Source: Brachyhypopomus gauderio (Eukaryota > Chordata > Actinopteri > Gymnotiformes > Hypopomidae). From it: DNA of 64,000 nucleotides. The translations under genes and the position numbers were made by a program. Shown in pieces: positions 24,012 through 36,247 of this stretch. The notes under the pieces were generated by a model. That model made no database searches. It saw only the letters and a program-made list of their open reading frames with translations, and was not told the origin of the DNA. Every line of letters starts with the position of its first letter. The first letter of the stretch is position 1. The DNA lies in assembly GCF_052324685.1 (NCBI RefSeq), contig NC_135221.1, positions 21,617,371-21,681,370 of the forward strand, in the 5' to 3' direction.

Positions 24012-25725
24012 CACTGTAAAAAAAAGTCCTAAAAAAACGGTAAACGACTGCCAAACAAAAACTTTAATTTTAAAGTAAAAAACCCTGATTTAAATTAAGT
24101 AGAAAAACTATAAATTTACAGAAAAATTCATTAAACATTCTGCAGAGAAATACAGGTATTTTACATATTTTTCCTGGATTATTATGATTTAGCACTTTTA
24201 ATAGAGTGACAGCACTAATATTTTTGCAGAGAAATATCGTTATTTTACAACTTTTCCCTGAATTATTATGATTAAGCACTTTAAAAAAAGTGACACCACT
24301 AATATTTTTGCAGAGAAATATTATTGTTTTACAACTTTTAACTGAATTATTACAATTACAATTAATTATTACAATGCAGCTGCAAGATGAATTTTAATTG
24401 CATAGAATTTTCTCCATTAATCTGGAAAGATTTTGACAAAAAATACCGCAGTTTTAAGTCTGTTTATATTCATTACATGTTGTAACGACTTCGACTCAGA
24501 AGGACAAGAATGAGCCATGACACCAATGTTAGTGAACTGTTATTTTATAAGCAACACACTAAAGGGAGGGGGAGCACTAACGCACATACAACAGGGGGAA
24601 CTCACCGCAGGGCCTGCTGGGAAGTCTGTAGACTCCACCCCTCAACGCTGCCCATTGGCTGACGGTACAATATTCAGCCACCACAGAACGTGATAGAGGT
24701 GGATTTAAAAAAAACCCCATTAATGTCTGCCACCCAAAATTTTATGTGACTATTAATCATTAGCGATAGAATAGTCGGTGACGTTCCTAGCAAATTAGAC
24801 TTTCCCTTACAATGTACGTCTACCAGTATATCAGTTCATCTGTCTCTCAGTGTGTTACAGGTTATTTCCTTGGTTATGTTCAAGTATAGACCCAGTGTTT
24901 AGAAATGTTTCTTTTAAAAGCACCCAAACAAACTGCCATTTTCTATTGCCATTGACTGCACAAGAACTTAAATGAGAACAGACATCAATAGAGATGGAAC
25001 AATGAACAGAAATCTCCTACATACTTTAGATATGCCAATGTAAAAATCTAATGTCTGAACTGACATTAGGAAGTCACTCTTCATTCTGTAGGCATCATAA
25101 AAATGAGCATTTTCAATTGCAGAAATTATTTTCTTTTTCGTCAAATCAATTAGCATCACGTTCTGTGGCAAATTAATATGTCCGAACCTATATATTTTGT
25201 TCTGTGTACATTTTTCTCCTGAACATCAATGGATCCTCTGAATTACGAGGACGCCTAACAATCAAAATACGAGTATTGATACATGTAAGCTAATACTATG
25301 AAAACCCCATTCATTTCTGACATTGAAAATCATGTTTAAACCAGCAGTGCCAAAAGACATAAGATTTTGATTAAAATGACAGAGAAAAAACTTTTTAGTT
25401 CTTACTAAAAAGTTATTAGACATAAACCTTTATATAATCAACCGAATGTTTAATTGCAGATAATCGCTGTAATTATACATGAATCTGTATATAATTTAAG
25501 AAAGCAGAAAAATACAGTATAAATAATACTGTATTATTTCCTTTAAAAAACAAGAAAAGCATGTAACTTGTAATTATTGTCATAATGCTTAAAATAAAAG
25601 ACATGTTGTCAAATTACAAATAATGTCTGTAATTTTACAAAGTTTTGCATACAATTGGAAAAAATGTTAAAATACATTAAATATTTACAGTTATTTTCCA
25701 TAAAATTTGGATTTTTTTTACAGTG
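24012..25725. mobile_element. Non-autonomous DNA transposon with CACTGTAAAAAAA ends
   Basis: CACTGTAAAAAAAAGTCC at 24012 is mirrored by GGATTTTTTTTACAGTG ending at 25725, and both sides are flanked by TA. About 1.7 kb, very AT-rich, no transposase. Inside are about three diverged tandem copies of a unit near 90 bp (about 24130-24360) containing TTTTTGCAGAGAAATAT, and a GC-richer block at about 24480-24720 that looks like a separate insertion. Superfamily not determined. Confidence 0.65.
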
Positions 25726-26749
25726 TATGGTGATATGTCAGTGTCACCACATGTCTTTTAAAACAGCATCACAGTATTTCATATTGAAGGACACAAACGC
25801 ATGGACAAGATTCTGAACATCCTGGTCTTTACAGCAGCCGTATTTATTCAGATGTTGTTTAAAAAATCATTGTTACTGAATCTAAAAAAGAAAATCATCA
25901 GCACTATGGAGATATTTCAGTGTCACCAGAACCTGAACCTGAAACCATTATTTATTGAAAAACAGTTTGTGAAATTTATTCAGGTATCCAAAAATTCAAG
26001 TTAAAATTCAGGTTCGGGTTGAAATTCAGGTTCAGGTTAAAATTCAGGTTCCACAAATGCAACAGATTGGGAACATTGGCATGATATGAGTGAGTGGCCA
26101 TATGCATAGTCACCCAAAATAATCTTTGGATGCCTGTCATCAGAGGCAGACTGTGTTTCTGGACAGCAGATGCCACAGTCAATTAGCACTGCCCACACTA
26201 AGTGCCACAATTATGTGGAACCTGCTACAAGGTGCCATTTCTGGGTGGCACAGAGGTCACTTCATGCTGCTTACATGCCAAACATGGACCGCACCCTTAC
26301 TGCATTGATTATGAGAAGAATTTCTGCAGTAGAGTGGTTAACAGTACCCTATTACACTGTTAGAAAAATGTCTCCACCTAATTATTACATGTAATACAGA
26401 TTTGCATGGCCCCACATGATCAGTTTTCAAATGGTAGCACTAAAGTAGTGAATGAATCATATAGCATGACAGTTGCAGTAAAAATGCAATACCTTTACGT
26501 TTTTTTATCTCTTTTAATGTGATAAAAAGCGAATCATTTCAAATCATTTCGACCATATGTGTATTTGTATATATATGTAAATTAATTAAGCTGAAGGTGC
26601 TGGAAAATATTGAAAATTGACCTTGAAAATTCCATACAAGTGCTTGAATTCCATCTTGTAAAGGTGGATGAACCCTGCAAACATAACAGCACAAAACACA
26701 GAAGAGCGTAACGCCTCGACACGCCACAGCGGAGCCCCCGCGATTGCTA
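25726..26749. other. Intergenic sequence with a small GGTTCAGGTT-type repeat
   Basis: At 25985-26052 short degenerate copies of AAATTCAGGTTCAGGTT occur. The rest has no recognised gene. Confidence 0.5.
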
Positions 26750-27504
26750 CCCATATTTTCCGGACTATAAGCCGCTACATATTCCCTCTTGCTTTGATCC
26801 ATGCGACTTATAATGAGGTGAGGCTTTTCTGTAGATGTTTCAAAGCTCTAAATCAAAGAATAAAGTGCTCATTTTCATTTAGCACATGCGAGCAGCAGGC
26901 ACAACTGAGAAATTTTTCCAAACCAACATGTCTTGTGCCGAATTCCGAGTCCCCTCGTTTGCACACGCATAAAGACGCTACAGATGATATTCGGGAGTTA
27001 CAGTGATTATAACTTAGTTCATTGAGCACTCTAGTTTTGTCCTAACTAGATATTTAGACATAATACTGCTGTAATACTGCAAAGTCGTGGTCAGAGGTGA
27101 ACTTTGGTATAGCCAGTGTGTATTTTATTTAAAATAATTAACACCATTGAGCCAGTGTGTCTTTGGACATAGGTAATGCCATGCCGTTTGCTGTGATGGA
27201 TAATTAAAGTCTAGCTCTTATTTATGCATAGAAAAATAAATTGACAATATCATCTGTAGCGTCTTTATGCAGATAAACGAGGGGAGTCGGAATTCGACAG
27301 AACACCGGCTGAAAGCCAACACTGTCGCACGTGAAATGCTACAGGCACTGTTCAGAAACTGATCAGTTCAGTTATGTTCAGTTAAATGTATTCAGTTCAG
27401 TAGATTTATGCGGCTTTTAGCCCGGTGCGGCATTTTCCATTTTTTTTTTTAACTTTGTAGGTGCGGCTTATATTGAGGTGTGCTGTATAGTCGAGAAAAT
27501 ACGG
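26750..27504. mobile_element. MITE with CCRTATTTTC terminal repeats
   Basis: Left end CCATATTTTCCGGACTATAA with GCCGC just after, and right end (reverse complement) CCGTATTTTCTCGACTATA with GCCGC further in. Ends of this kind belong to a widespread teleost MITE (memory). TA flanks the ends approximately. A (near) inverted pair of GAGGGGAGTCGGAATTC (27281) and GAATTCCGAGTCCCCTCG (26940) lies inside. About 755 bp without coding capacity. Confidence 0.65.
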
Positions 27505-27811
27505 TACTTCCCGACAACAGACACGGCTCCTTTCTTTGGCAAAAGTTCCTTTGGGGCATCATCTTTTACTTCAATGTTTGGGAGAATTTGTGGTTCAGAA
27601 CGTCCCTCGTTTACAGCAAGCTAGATTTGCGCTCTGTTACATGTATGGGGCGCAGCAATAAACAGCATCCCTTGAGAAACAATTAACGACCGTGCTGCAT
27701 TCCAGACACGTGAAGGTTATTTAAACTGGTGTGGCCGGTTTATGAAAAATTCTTATGATAACAAAAATAAACACCGGTTTTCGGTGCAAACCGGTATACC
27801 GCCCAGCACTA
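27505..27811. mobile_element. Fragment of a hAT-like element end
   Basis: From about 27735 the sequence carries ACCGGTTTTCGGTG and ACCGGTATACCGCCCAGCAC, which resembles the end of a common fish hAT family (memory). Only one end was found. 27505-27734 is not recognised. Confidence 0.4.
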
Positions 27812-27996
27812 CTTACAGGAAACTGGACAGAAAGACGCACCTCCCAATGACGTCTGAGATGTTTTGTGATTGGCCAGATGCGAGTTTGATTAGCTCTCAG
27901 TTTGTTTGCTCGTCCTAATTACCCCAAATGCTTGTGTTGTGTGACAAGACCTCATGTAAGTAAGTCTGCCTGTCTCAAACCACTACAGGTAGGAGT

Positions 27997-28230
27997 GACT
28001 TGCGGAGGTGAAGTAAGACGGAAATATCCCATAGATCCCTTGGCAAGATTTAAAGATTGGAACTGTGTCAGAATCTCAGAGATTGAGGTGCGCAAAACGA
28101 AACCCAAAAACCATTCAAAACCAGAACCAAACTATCAGAAACCTAAAACCAAACCAGAAACCAGTTTTGTCTGTTCCAGACTTGCGGAGGTGAAGTAAGA
28201 CGGAAATATCCCATAGATCCCTTGGCAAGA
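27997..28230. repeat. 52-bp direct repeat flanking a 130-bp segment
   Basis: An identical 52-base block beginning GACTTGCGGAGGTG occurs at 27997-28048 and 28179-28230. The segment between is one arm of a long inverted repeat (see next). Confidence 0.9.
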
Positions 28231-29444
28231 CACGCGGTGTGTTCTCAAGCACCAGTGCAAGCTCTCTGTGAGGGTGAGCAAGCGAGGTGGGAACCGCCAA
28301 GAAGGGTCTGTGTCTGTCTGTCTCCAGTTCCTGGCATGGGAGAAGCCATGCCTCTGGCTCCAGTTCCTAGCATAGCGTGGGAGATGACACAACGCTGGAG
28401 TTTACCACCACACCTGTCCCCAGCAAGGAGTTCACCACCACAAACCCACTAAAGAATTTTTTGGGTGGGAGGGAGGGTAGTGTACACCCATGCCAGGTCG
28501 TCGATGTCCATCAGATCTTCCCCAGTGCTAATGCCTCATTTCTCTCGTGTTCCAGAGGCCTTCTCCAGAGGTCTTCAGAGGTCTTCAGAGGTCTCCAGAG
28601 GCCTTCTCCAGAGGTCTCCAGAGGTCTTCAGAGGTCTTCAGAGGTCTTCAGAGGCCACCCGGTCTGCATAATGGTTTTGTCTGTTCCAGTTCTGCATCCC
28701 CCATGTCTCTGTTTCTTTCCCCTGTTCCCAGTTACGTCTTAGTTCCTGTTACAGTGTTAGTGCCTTTGTCCACCCCTGCACCTGTTCCTGTTCCTGTCTC
28801 TGGTATTCTGGTTCCTGTGCTCTTTCACACATTTGTCCCCAAGTTAGTAACACAAATTGCTCCACTTGTCTGTAATAATGCAAATATTGTGATGGGTCTT
28901 TTCTTTGTTCTCTTGATCCCACATCTTCACATTCTCCCATATTCAACTCCTATCTGCCCTTCGGTTTAGGCCCCTTGCTTTTAGTCCTATGCCTGTTTCT
29001 CCAGCATCTAGTTGTCTACCTGTTCCTCTGTCTTTGTTTTCAGCCATGTGTCTTTTGTGTCTCCTGCTCCATGTTCTGTTCCCATGTGTCCTCCTGTCTC
29101 TTGTCCCACCAACTTCTGTTCCTGCTCCTGTTCCCAGTGCTGTTTCTGCCCTTATTCCCGGTTCTGATACTCATGCTCCATTTTCAGCTCTGGTTCTGGT
29201 TCTGCTCATCCTGTTTCCTGTCCTAGTTCATTTTCTCCTGTTTCTATTCCAGTCCATAACACTAGACTAGTCTAGTCTAGGCTAGTCTTGTTCGGGCTAG
29301 ACTTATTCGGTCCTGTCTGTATTCAGTAGTTTCTGGTTTGGTTTTAGGTTTCTGATAGTTTGGTCCTGGTTTTGTATGGTTTTTGGGTTTTGTTTTGCGC
29401 ACCTCAATCTCTGAGATTCTGACACAGTTCCAATCTTTAAATCT
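28047..29444. repeat. Inverted repeat of about 115 bp, arms 1.16 kb apart
   Basis: 28047-28163 is nearly the reverse complement of 29329-29444; both translate in the relevant strand to FKDWNCVRISEIEVRKTKPKN with few changes. The right arm runs on into CTGTTTAATCAAACC, similar to an L2-type LINE C-terminus (KTHLFNQTF). The spacer holds a 12-bp AGAGGTCTTC/AGAGGTCTCC repeat (about 28553-28657) and pyrimidine-rich sequence with many CCTGTTCC copies (28680-29260). The coding-looking arms are probably LINE remnants, not a host gene. Confidence 0.75.
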
Positions 29445-30509
29445 AGAATTAAGACTCACCTGTTTAATCAAACCTTCAGTTAATATTCTACGTGTGAAGG
29501 TGTGGAGCTCAGGGGCCCCCAGTCATCGGGTCTTCTGGTAATCTGAGATGTTAATGCTGTTGTGACATTGATTTGGGTGTAAAGCAACATCTCAGTGAGC
29601 CCTCATGACTGTGGTCACTTCCAGGCCCCTCCCTTTAGTTATGCTGCTATAGATAAACCTGCTGGAGCCACACGCTGATCACTGGCACGTGTGCTATATA
29701 TGTGGATGTTTCATTTGATGTTTACATATTTAATCTGTATTTTGTATGTTGGTTACATTCCATAGAAAATAGTCTGACTTGCCAGTGGATGTGCTAATGT
29801 GTGTGGATGTGTGTGCCACGCCTTTTTTTTGGGGGGGGGGGGGGGGCAACATCTCCTTTGTTTTGCTTTTCCTTGTGTTTTCTGTTTCCACAGCTTGCCA
29901 TATGTTACTCTGCCTCTCATGATTGTGATCACCTGATTGTAATCATATCTCTTCCATATTTATACTTTGTCTCTTGCTTTGTTCTTAGCTGGTCATTGTA
30001 TGTAGGCCCATGTCACTGAGTCTCAGTGTTTCCAGATCCTCTGTCTTCCTGGTTTGTAATGTTTGCATATCGGTTTGTTTGAGTCCTGTCTGTGTTGCTT
30101 CTGTTTGTTTCCAGGTTCTCTTGTGTATCTTGTGTTTGCACTAGTCATGTCACTCTGTATTGGATACATGTCTCTTTCAGCCTGCTCACCTAATATGACC
30201 TTGGACTGTTCTAACAACCATACCTGTTCATTCTGAGCTGGTGTAGTATGTGTACCATACATGAAATGTCAACCAAGTGAGGGGGGTGGGGGTGGGGAGT
30301 GTGGGTGGGGTGGGGTGGGGGGGGTCAACCTTCTGTTGTACCTAAGCTCAGAAATGCCACATTTCATGATATCAGAAGTCAGTGAAAGCAACTTGACTTG
30401 AAGACTGTAATTACCATGCTCTCCAAGGTGACTGACCTCAGGCAGATCCGACCTGCATTACTGAGAAGAACTGTGATATTTGGTACATGAATGGACTAAG
30501 ATTGTTATT
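29445..30509. other. Possible LINE tail, homopolymer and G-rich tracts
   Basis: 29445-29760 may be the 3' UTR of the LINE fragment. T8 then G16 at 29823-29846, and a very G-rich stretch at 30278-30326 (GGGTGGGG repeats) that could form quadruplexes. No gene. Confidence 0.45.
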
Positions 30510-30712
30510 GGCCTGGTCATGGCCTGGTGGTTAGGGAACTGGTCTTGTGACCAGAGGGTCGTGGGTTCGATTCCTGACCTGAGGCCATGACTGAGGTGCC
30601 CCTGAGCAAGGCCCTTAACCCTCAATTGCTCACTTGTATAAAAATGAGATAAAAATGTAAGTCACTCTGGATAAGGGCGTCTGCCAAATGCCATAAATGT
30701 AAATATAGCCCA
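30510..30712 (+). mobile_element. tRNA-derived SINE
   Basis: Contains an A-box-like TGGCCTGGTGG and a perfect B box GGTTCGATTCC (30564-30574), then GAGCAAGGCCCTTAACC and the tail GATAAGGGCGTCTGCCAAATG typical of fish tRNA SINEs. A related but longer copy is in the last intron region of this window (about 61865-62150). Confidence 0.85.
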
Positions 30713-31490
30713 CTTTGAGTATACAGTAGTGTTGCCACAAACTGGGGGTATGAGAGTATGGAGCTACATTGCAATCCCAGGATGCCATGTGTCCCCTGAC
30801 AAACTGAAATTAGTTTAACTTTTACAATAATGTTTGTTTCAATTGCTTTGTGTATGTGAATGATTTTAATTAGCTGATCAGTATGTTGGTGTCTTTGTAA
30901 ATGTGTGTTTGATGCCTTTCCATAATTCCCTCCATTAAGTGGTATTTCCAGTGATTGCTGGTGCCTTTTTTTAATTAATAAAGTATGTCCAACTGAAGAT
31001 ATTCTGGGTATACTGCAATACGTTCATTCTATACATAAGTATTCTTATGTTCTTATATTCTATTCTATAAGTATAGAATACATACATATACATGCTGAAA
31101 GTGCTGCCCCCGTGTGGTGACAAGTATACTACAAGGATTCGTGACTGAGCGTTTGAATATGCTACACGAATAACATATTCGAAAAATAAAAAAAAATATG
31201 AAATCTACAGCAGTTAAATTATGTTTACGACTTTTTCTGTGAAGATCATGGATTGTCTCACTCTTGTAAGTTGGTCAAAATTTTGCAATTCAGTTAATTA
31301 AGTTGAATAGCTTTAAAAGTTTAATAAAATAAACTATTAAATTGTCGGTCATTTTTGGTGCAACGATTGAATAACAAATGCACACAGGTTAGCTAAGGTT
31401 GAAAAGTGGTTGCATGGTTGACACTCGCTCGCCGACCGCGTGCACACTGAGGCGCACGCGCGTGCCAAATGATAGCGTCTTTAATCTGAC
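30713..31490. other. Intergenic sequence upstream of cysltr1, nothing recognised
   Basis: AT-rich, no supportable exon or element. Confidence 0.45.
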
Positions 31491-31623
31491 GCGCTCCTAC
31501 ATAAACCTCATTCATGGTACAGAAAGGAAGGAAGCTTTCTTGCTACTTAGCACTTTCTCGCCCACTGTTACGGTTACACTACAGAATACTGGATAAATAC
31601 CGAGACAACGGGGGATCATTTTG
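31491..31623 (+). promoter_or_regulatory. Candidate 5' non-coding exon of cysltr1
   Basis: A donor-like TTTTG|GTAAGC lies at 31623/31624, and the next good acceptor (TTTTTTTCTTAAAG, ending 32330) is ten bases before the cysltr1 ATG. GC-rich CpG-containing sequence at 31420-31500 could be promoter. The exon start is a guess; RNA data would be needed. Confidence 0.3.
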
Positions 31624-32340
31624 GTAAGCGTTTCTGAAACACCCATTTATATGGACAACCAAACAGAGCAATGTATCAAATATAGTATTTACTCTTAATA
31701 TGGCAAGTTTCCCTTTTAACCTTTGCTGAATTATATTGCGGTAGACACAGTGGGACTGAAGTCTGCAAAACGTTGTATAGTCAAGTTTTACTTGTAACGC
31801 TAAATTCCTCGGAAATTGCGAGGCAGTCCGACTTGTAAACAATTCCTTTCTGGTGAAGAGTTAGTAGGATATATCCTTGCGAAGGATTTATTACCGTGCA
31901 TGGCATGCACACTGTTTAGAAAATGGAAATGAACCTTATCAGCCTAATAAGCACGACAAGACCAGAATAAAAGCTCATCACGTCTTCTACCTTTCTTCAT
32001 CAGTCATTCTGTGCAGTTTCCGGAGAAGTTCTGATGGTAGCCTATTGTATGAATTGATATTAATAATCCCTTTTACCTAACGTAAGAGCAGTAAGACATT
32101 TACGGCATTTAAGACATTTTGTGTGAGCTGGTAGTCATCTTTAAATTGCTCATTTGCTAGGCAGTCATCGGTTTATCATTTGTGGTGGATGCTGTGTGAA
32201 GATATAGAACATGATAAGTGTAAAGAAGAACCAAGATTAACGTGCAGATATAAGACTACTCTTTTTTTTCTGACGTGGCCATGTTGTATTTAGTTTCTGC
32301 TCGTGTGAATGTTCTCTTTTTTTCTTAAAGAAACCAAGAC

Positions 32341-33408
32341 ATGGACCAGCCGAACAAAACCATGCATAACTGTTCCTCCATTGATGACTTCCGCAACCAA
32401 ATTTATTCCACCGCCTACTCCATCATCACGGTTTTTGGTCTGGTGGGCAACGGTTTCGCCCTGTTGGTGCTGATCCGAACATACCGCCAGTCCTCGGCCT
32501 TCCACATTTACATGATCAACCTGGCAGTAGCGGACTTGCTGTGTGTCAGCACGTTGCCCCTGCGTGTGATCTACTACGTCAGAAAGGGCCAGTGGGACCT
32601 GGGTGACTTCCTGTGCCGGATCAGCTCCTACGCGCTCTACGTCAACCTCTACTGCAGCATCTTCTTCATGATGGCCATGAGCTTCACGCGCTTCCTGGCC
32701 ATCGTGTTCCCCGTCCAGAACCTGCGCATGGCCACGGAGAGGCGAGCCTGCATCATCTGTGTCTTCATCTGGGTGTTCATCTGTGCCAGCAGCTCACCGT
32801 TCCTGCGCTCAGGGCAGCACATGGACAAGAACACGCAGAAGATGAAGTGCTTCGAGCCGCCGGAGGAGACGGGCAGCATCCAGAAGCTGCTGTTGCTCAA
32901 CTACGTCTCGCTGGTGGTGGGCTTCGGCCTGCCCTTCCTGGTCATCCTGGTGTGTTACGCTGGCATCGTGTGGACACTGCTGCGCAACAGGAACGTCCTG
33001 AAGAGGCAACGTAACACCCGCACCCGCGCCATCCGCATGATCGTGGTGGTCATGCTGGCCTTCCTGGTCAGCTTCATGCCCTACCACGTGCAACGAACCA
33101 TACACCTGCACTTGAAGCAGAGGGGTGCCTCGTGCGAGGACATGAACTCCATGCAGAAGTCAGTGGTGGTCACCTTGTGTCTGGCTGCCGCCAACTCCTG
33201 CTTCGACCCCATACTCTACTTCTTCTCCGGCGAGAACTTCCGCAACCGGCTTTCAACCTTCCGGAAGACGTCGGTGAGCCTGGACAACGCTCAGATGTCC
33301 TCACGCCCACGCAGACTGATGCCAGACTTCAAGGAGAAAGAGGAATGTGAGCTACAGAACTGTAGTGAAGGAGCGAAAGAGCAGATAAAGATCAAAAGGT
33401 CACATTAG
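32341..33408 (+). CDS. cysltr1: Cysteinyl leukotriene receptor 1 (GPCR)
   Basis: A 355-residue intronless coding region. It encodes a plasma-membrane seven-helix receptor for LTD4/LTC4, normally Gq-coupled. Visible features: N-glycosylation sequons at N5 and N10, [14 protein letters not shown] before TM1, GN in TM1, [10 protein letters not shown] in TM2, the conserved disulfide cysteines in DFLCRI and [20 protein letters not shown] in place of the DRY box, [19 protein letters not shown] in TM6, and [19 protein letters not shown] in TM7/helix 8. These are close to mammalian CYSLTR1, including the IHLH and RLSTF segments, and the length fits (human 337). The ATG is ten bases after a strong splice acceptor, as in vertebrate orthologues with 5' UTR exons. 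The 3' region holds a long TA repeat and an AATAAA at 33946. CYSLTR2 or a fish duplicate is a less likely alternative. Confidence 0.93.
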   Translation: MDQPNKTMHNCSSIDDFRNQIYSTAYSIITVFGLVGNGFALLVLIRTYRQSSAFHIYMINLAVADLLCVSTLPLRVIYYVRKGQWDLGDFLCRISSYALYVNLYCSIFFMMAMSFTRFLAIVFPVQNLRMATERRACIICVFIWVFICASSSPFLRSGQHMDKNTQKMKCFEPPEETGSIQKLLLLNYVSLVVGFGLPFLVILVCYAGIVWTLLRNRNVLKRQRNTRTRAIRMIVVVMLAFLVSFMPYHVQRTIHLHLKQRGASCEDMNSMQKSVVVTLCLAAANSCFDPILYFFSGENFRNRLSTFRKTSVSLDNAQMSSRPRRLMPDFKEKEECELQNCSEGAKEQIKIKRSH

Positions 33409-33608
33409 GGCATTAGGGTAAATGGTAGTGGGTCGCAACAGACACTCAGAACAAATTTGGAAAGGAAAGGGAAATGCATCTGCAGTGCTAGAGAAGAAGC
33501 TTATGTAGATGAATAGATTAATAGGCGTGAAAGCGTGATATGAACATTCAGAAACGGAAATGTTACATAAGGGTTAGCAGATCACCAAATTACTTTTGCT
33601 AAGCACAG

Positions 33609-33684
<76 letters not shown>

Positions 33685-33960
33685 ATACAAGAGGTCTTTC
33701 GTAATACAAGAGGTCTTTGCTTTTTTATGCCAGTTGTCTGTTTTCAGGAGCGTATTTGAAGCTTTTTTTTTTTTTTTTTTTACCACTGACATGTATTATA
33801 ATTATATAAAAATGTTTTATATAAGTTTCATATAAGTGCTAATGTACATAGTGTATATTTTGGATATTGTTTCTTTGAAGTATCGTGTAAACAATTAGAA
33901 AGAGAAGATGTATTAATTAATTCATTAATAATTTTATTATGTGAAAATAAAAAGTTAGGT
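33409..33960 (+). promoter_or_regulatory. cysltr1 3' UTR with (TA)35 and poly(A) signal
   Basis: The likely 3' UTR contains an uninterrupted TA repeat (33612-33681), a duplicated GTAATACAAGAGGTCTTT (33682 and 33701), a T run of about 20 near 33762-33781, and the signal AATAAA at 33946-33951. Confidence 0.6.
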
Positions 33961-34320
33961 TAATTCTACAGGGTTGTTTTTAGTCCAGGCCTTTATCTGC
34001 CCCTCAATTCTGGTGGTACTGTTGCGCCATCTAGCGACCAGTCATTGTAACTACAGAAAACAAACGGGTTCTGGTAATGATTATTCTGCTCTTTGCTGTA
34101 GTTTCTAACGTAACTATTACTGACCCAGTCCTAAAGCTGGAATCAAGTAATGTTTATAGGGCACTTATACAAATCATTAAATACATTTATTTCGTATGAC
34201 TAAGAATAACTTTAAACAGTAGCTGAATTCCTAAAATTAAAAATTAACCACATATTCTTTGGTATGTTATAATAAATGTCTTGTAGTGCATCAAACTGTT
34301 AATCGGTGAACAGCATGAGA
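33961..34320. other. Intergenic, nothing recognised
   Basis: No feature seen between the cysltr1 poly(A) signal and the GC-rich block. Confidence 0.5.
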
Positions 34321-34625
34321 AATAAATGGACCACACGTCCTATCGAACTTCCTTGGCCGTGATGGCCAGTCCTCCGGGGTGTGGGGGCACTGCGCATGTT
34401 CCTACAGCCGGGTGGACATGTAGCGCAGTCGGGTCCGATTCACTTCACATGTCGCCTGTTTCACCACTGGAGGTTGCGGAATGAACCCAAAGGATAACCG
34501 GGCGGAATAAAGAGAGAGGCGGACCGAACCGGGCTGTGGTTCCCTGCGTGTGATCACATGCGAGGTGCGTTGTGGCCGTCGTCTCCGCGCCGGCTGTGTT
34601 GCGGTAGGATATGATTATTTCACAG
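34321..34625 (+). promoter_or_regulatory. CpG-rich block, candidate fndc3c1 promoter and first exon
   Basis: By eye this is the most CpG-rich non-coding stretch before the FNDC3 start codon, ending with a donor-like TTGCG|GTAGGA near 34602. FNDC3 genes begin with non-coding exons, so this may be the transcription start. No direct proof. Confidence 0.35.
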
Positions 34626-36210
34626 TCATGTAAACGGACCTGGTTCGGATCTGCTGGGATCTATTGGGATCTGCTGCGTTTCTACACTCCCTCCATATAG
34701 TCACTGATTTAGCCGACGCCCTGCTCGTCATTAACGGGCCTTTTCCTTATGATTTTCTTAACTTTCGCTTCTACTCGACACGCATAAATAAATAAATATG
34801 TCTGTGTATGTAAGATCCGCGTGTCGATTCATGAGACGGGTTCTGGTTAACTTACAGGACAGAGAGGACACCTGTGTGTATACGACTATACGGTTAAAAC
34901 GTTAAACCGGTCCGCTTGAGCGTGGACGCAGCTGAACGGCACCAGGCTGCTGTGACCCAGAACTGAAGGAGTACGTGGCACCGTGTATAGTATGAGGCAG
35001 TCTTTGATATTTGGTGTATAAACCGTTGGTATCTAGCTTTGCCACGTACGCACTCGTAATGTGAGCTCTAGAGAGATGTTCACATGTTTCACCGTACAAA
35101 AACTTATCAAGTCTGCTTGAGGTACGTTTACTCTGCACCACATGTTCTGATCTGTGTGGTGCTTGTGTATACAGTATAATTAGCTTTATTGTGCCTGCTT
35201 TAAAAATATACGGATTATCCCAGGACAGTTATATACACGCCACTCTTGTCTATGTAATGGTTAAGAAAACGTTCCTGAGACATAAATGAAGGTTATCATA
35301 GTCCAACACTGCCACCCAGTCTGCTGAGCTGAGACTGTTATTGTCAGGTCTCCAAGGTAAGGCTGCTACCGTGTTGTGGATCAGCCCTCCGTGTGTAATA
35401 ACTAGGCTGTTCACAGGTTTAATAAAAGGCTGAAGTGCCGTTAAAGGCCCAACACACGTGCCAAACACTGGAAGAAATTTGGGGGCAGCTAAGAAATAAT
35501 TCTATTCTGTCTTAGACTTGTCTTGTAAGATAATACTTTGGTTCTGGGTGTGATGAAGGTTTTATCACAGATGAGAGGAAAGGGAGTGGTCACAGGAAAT
35601 CGAGATTCCCTCTTTCAGCATCTTTTGTCTGGGAAGGGTTCAGTTTCCTCTGTGCCCCACACCCTGTGTCACCCTTTCAAACGTTGGCCCAACGCAGGAC
35701 ACCCCAAGGGCCTTTCGCACTCCGTGTCTCATTCAGATCTGTTGGCCTCGTTCTTTTCTGTGGCTTCTCTGTGCCGTGGATGTGTGGCAACGCAGTGTTT
35801 CTCAGGAAAGGTAACCCAGGACTCCTGTTGGTAGAGCATGACTCTAGAGACCGCCGGCGCACGGACCCGGAAGGATCGGAGGGGACAGAACCGTCAGGAC
35901 CAGGTGACCAGGGTCTGAGATGCAGGGTGGGTTTATGCGGGACAGGCGACGAGGTTTAGGGAGGTCTGGAGGGGTGGGGGGGGTTTTGTGCGGGACTGGC
36001 GAACAGGACTGGAGGGTGGGGGGGTTGGGGGTGGTGGTGGTGGACGCCCCATGCGGGAGCAGCTGTTGAATGGAGGGGAGAGGAAGGAACCAGCAGCCAC
36101 CCATCTCAAAGAGTCATTGTGCGGCACAGGGGCCCTGGGCCAACGGGTGCCTGGCACTGATGGGACTCTTCACCCTCAATCCCACAGCAGGATCTCCACT
36201 TATCATCCCC

Positions 36211-36247
<37 letters not shown>

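Noticed and set aside
29823..29846. T8-G16 tract as a functional signal
   Set aside because: Could be a simple homopolymer or an assembly error; no supporting context.
30540..30600. Possible tRNA gene from the B-box match
   Set aside because: No cloverleaf closes; context and tail identify a SINE.
32613..33350. Other-frame and antisense ORFs across cysltr1
   Set aside because: Shadows of the GC-rich receptor coding frame.
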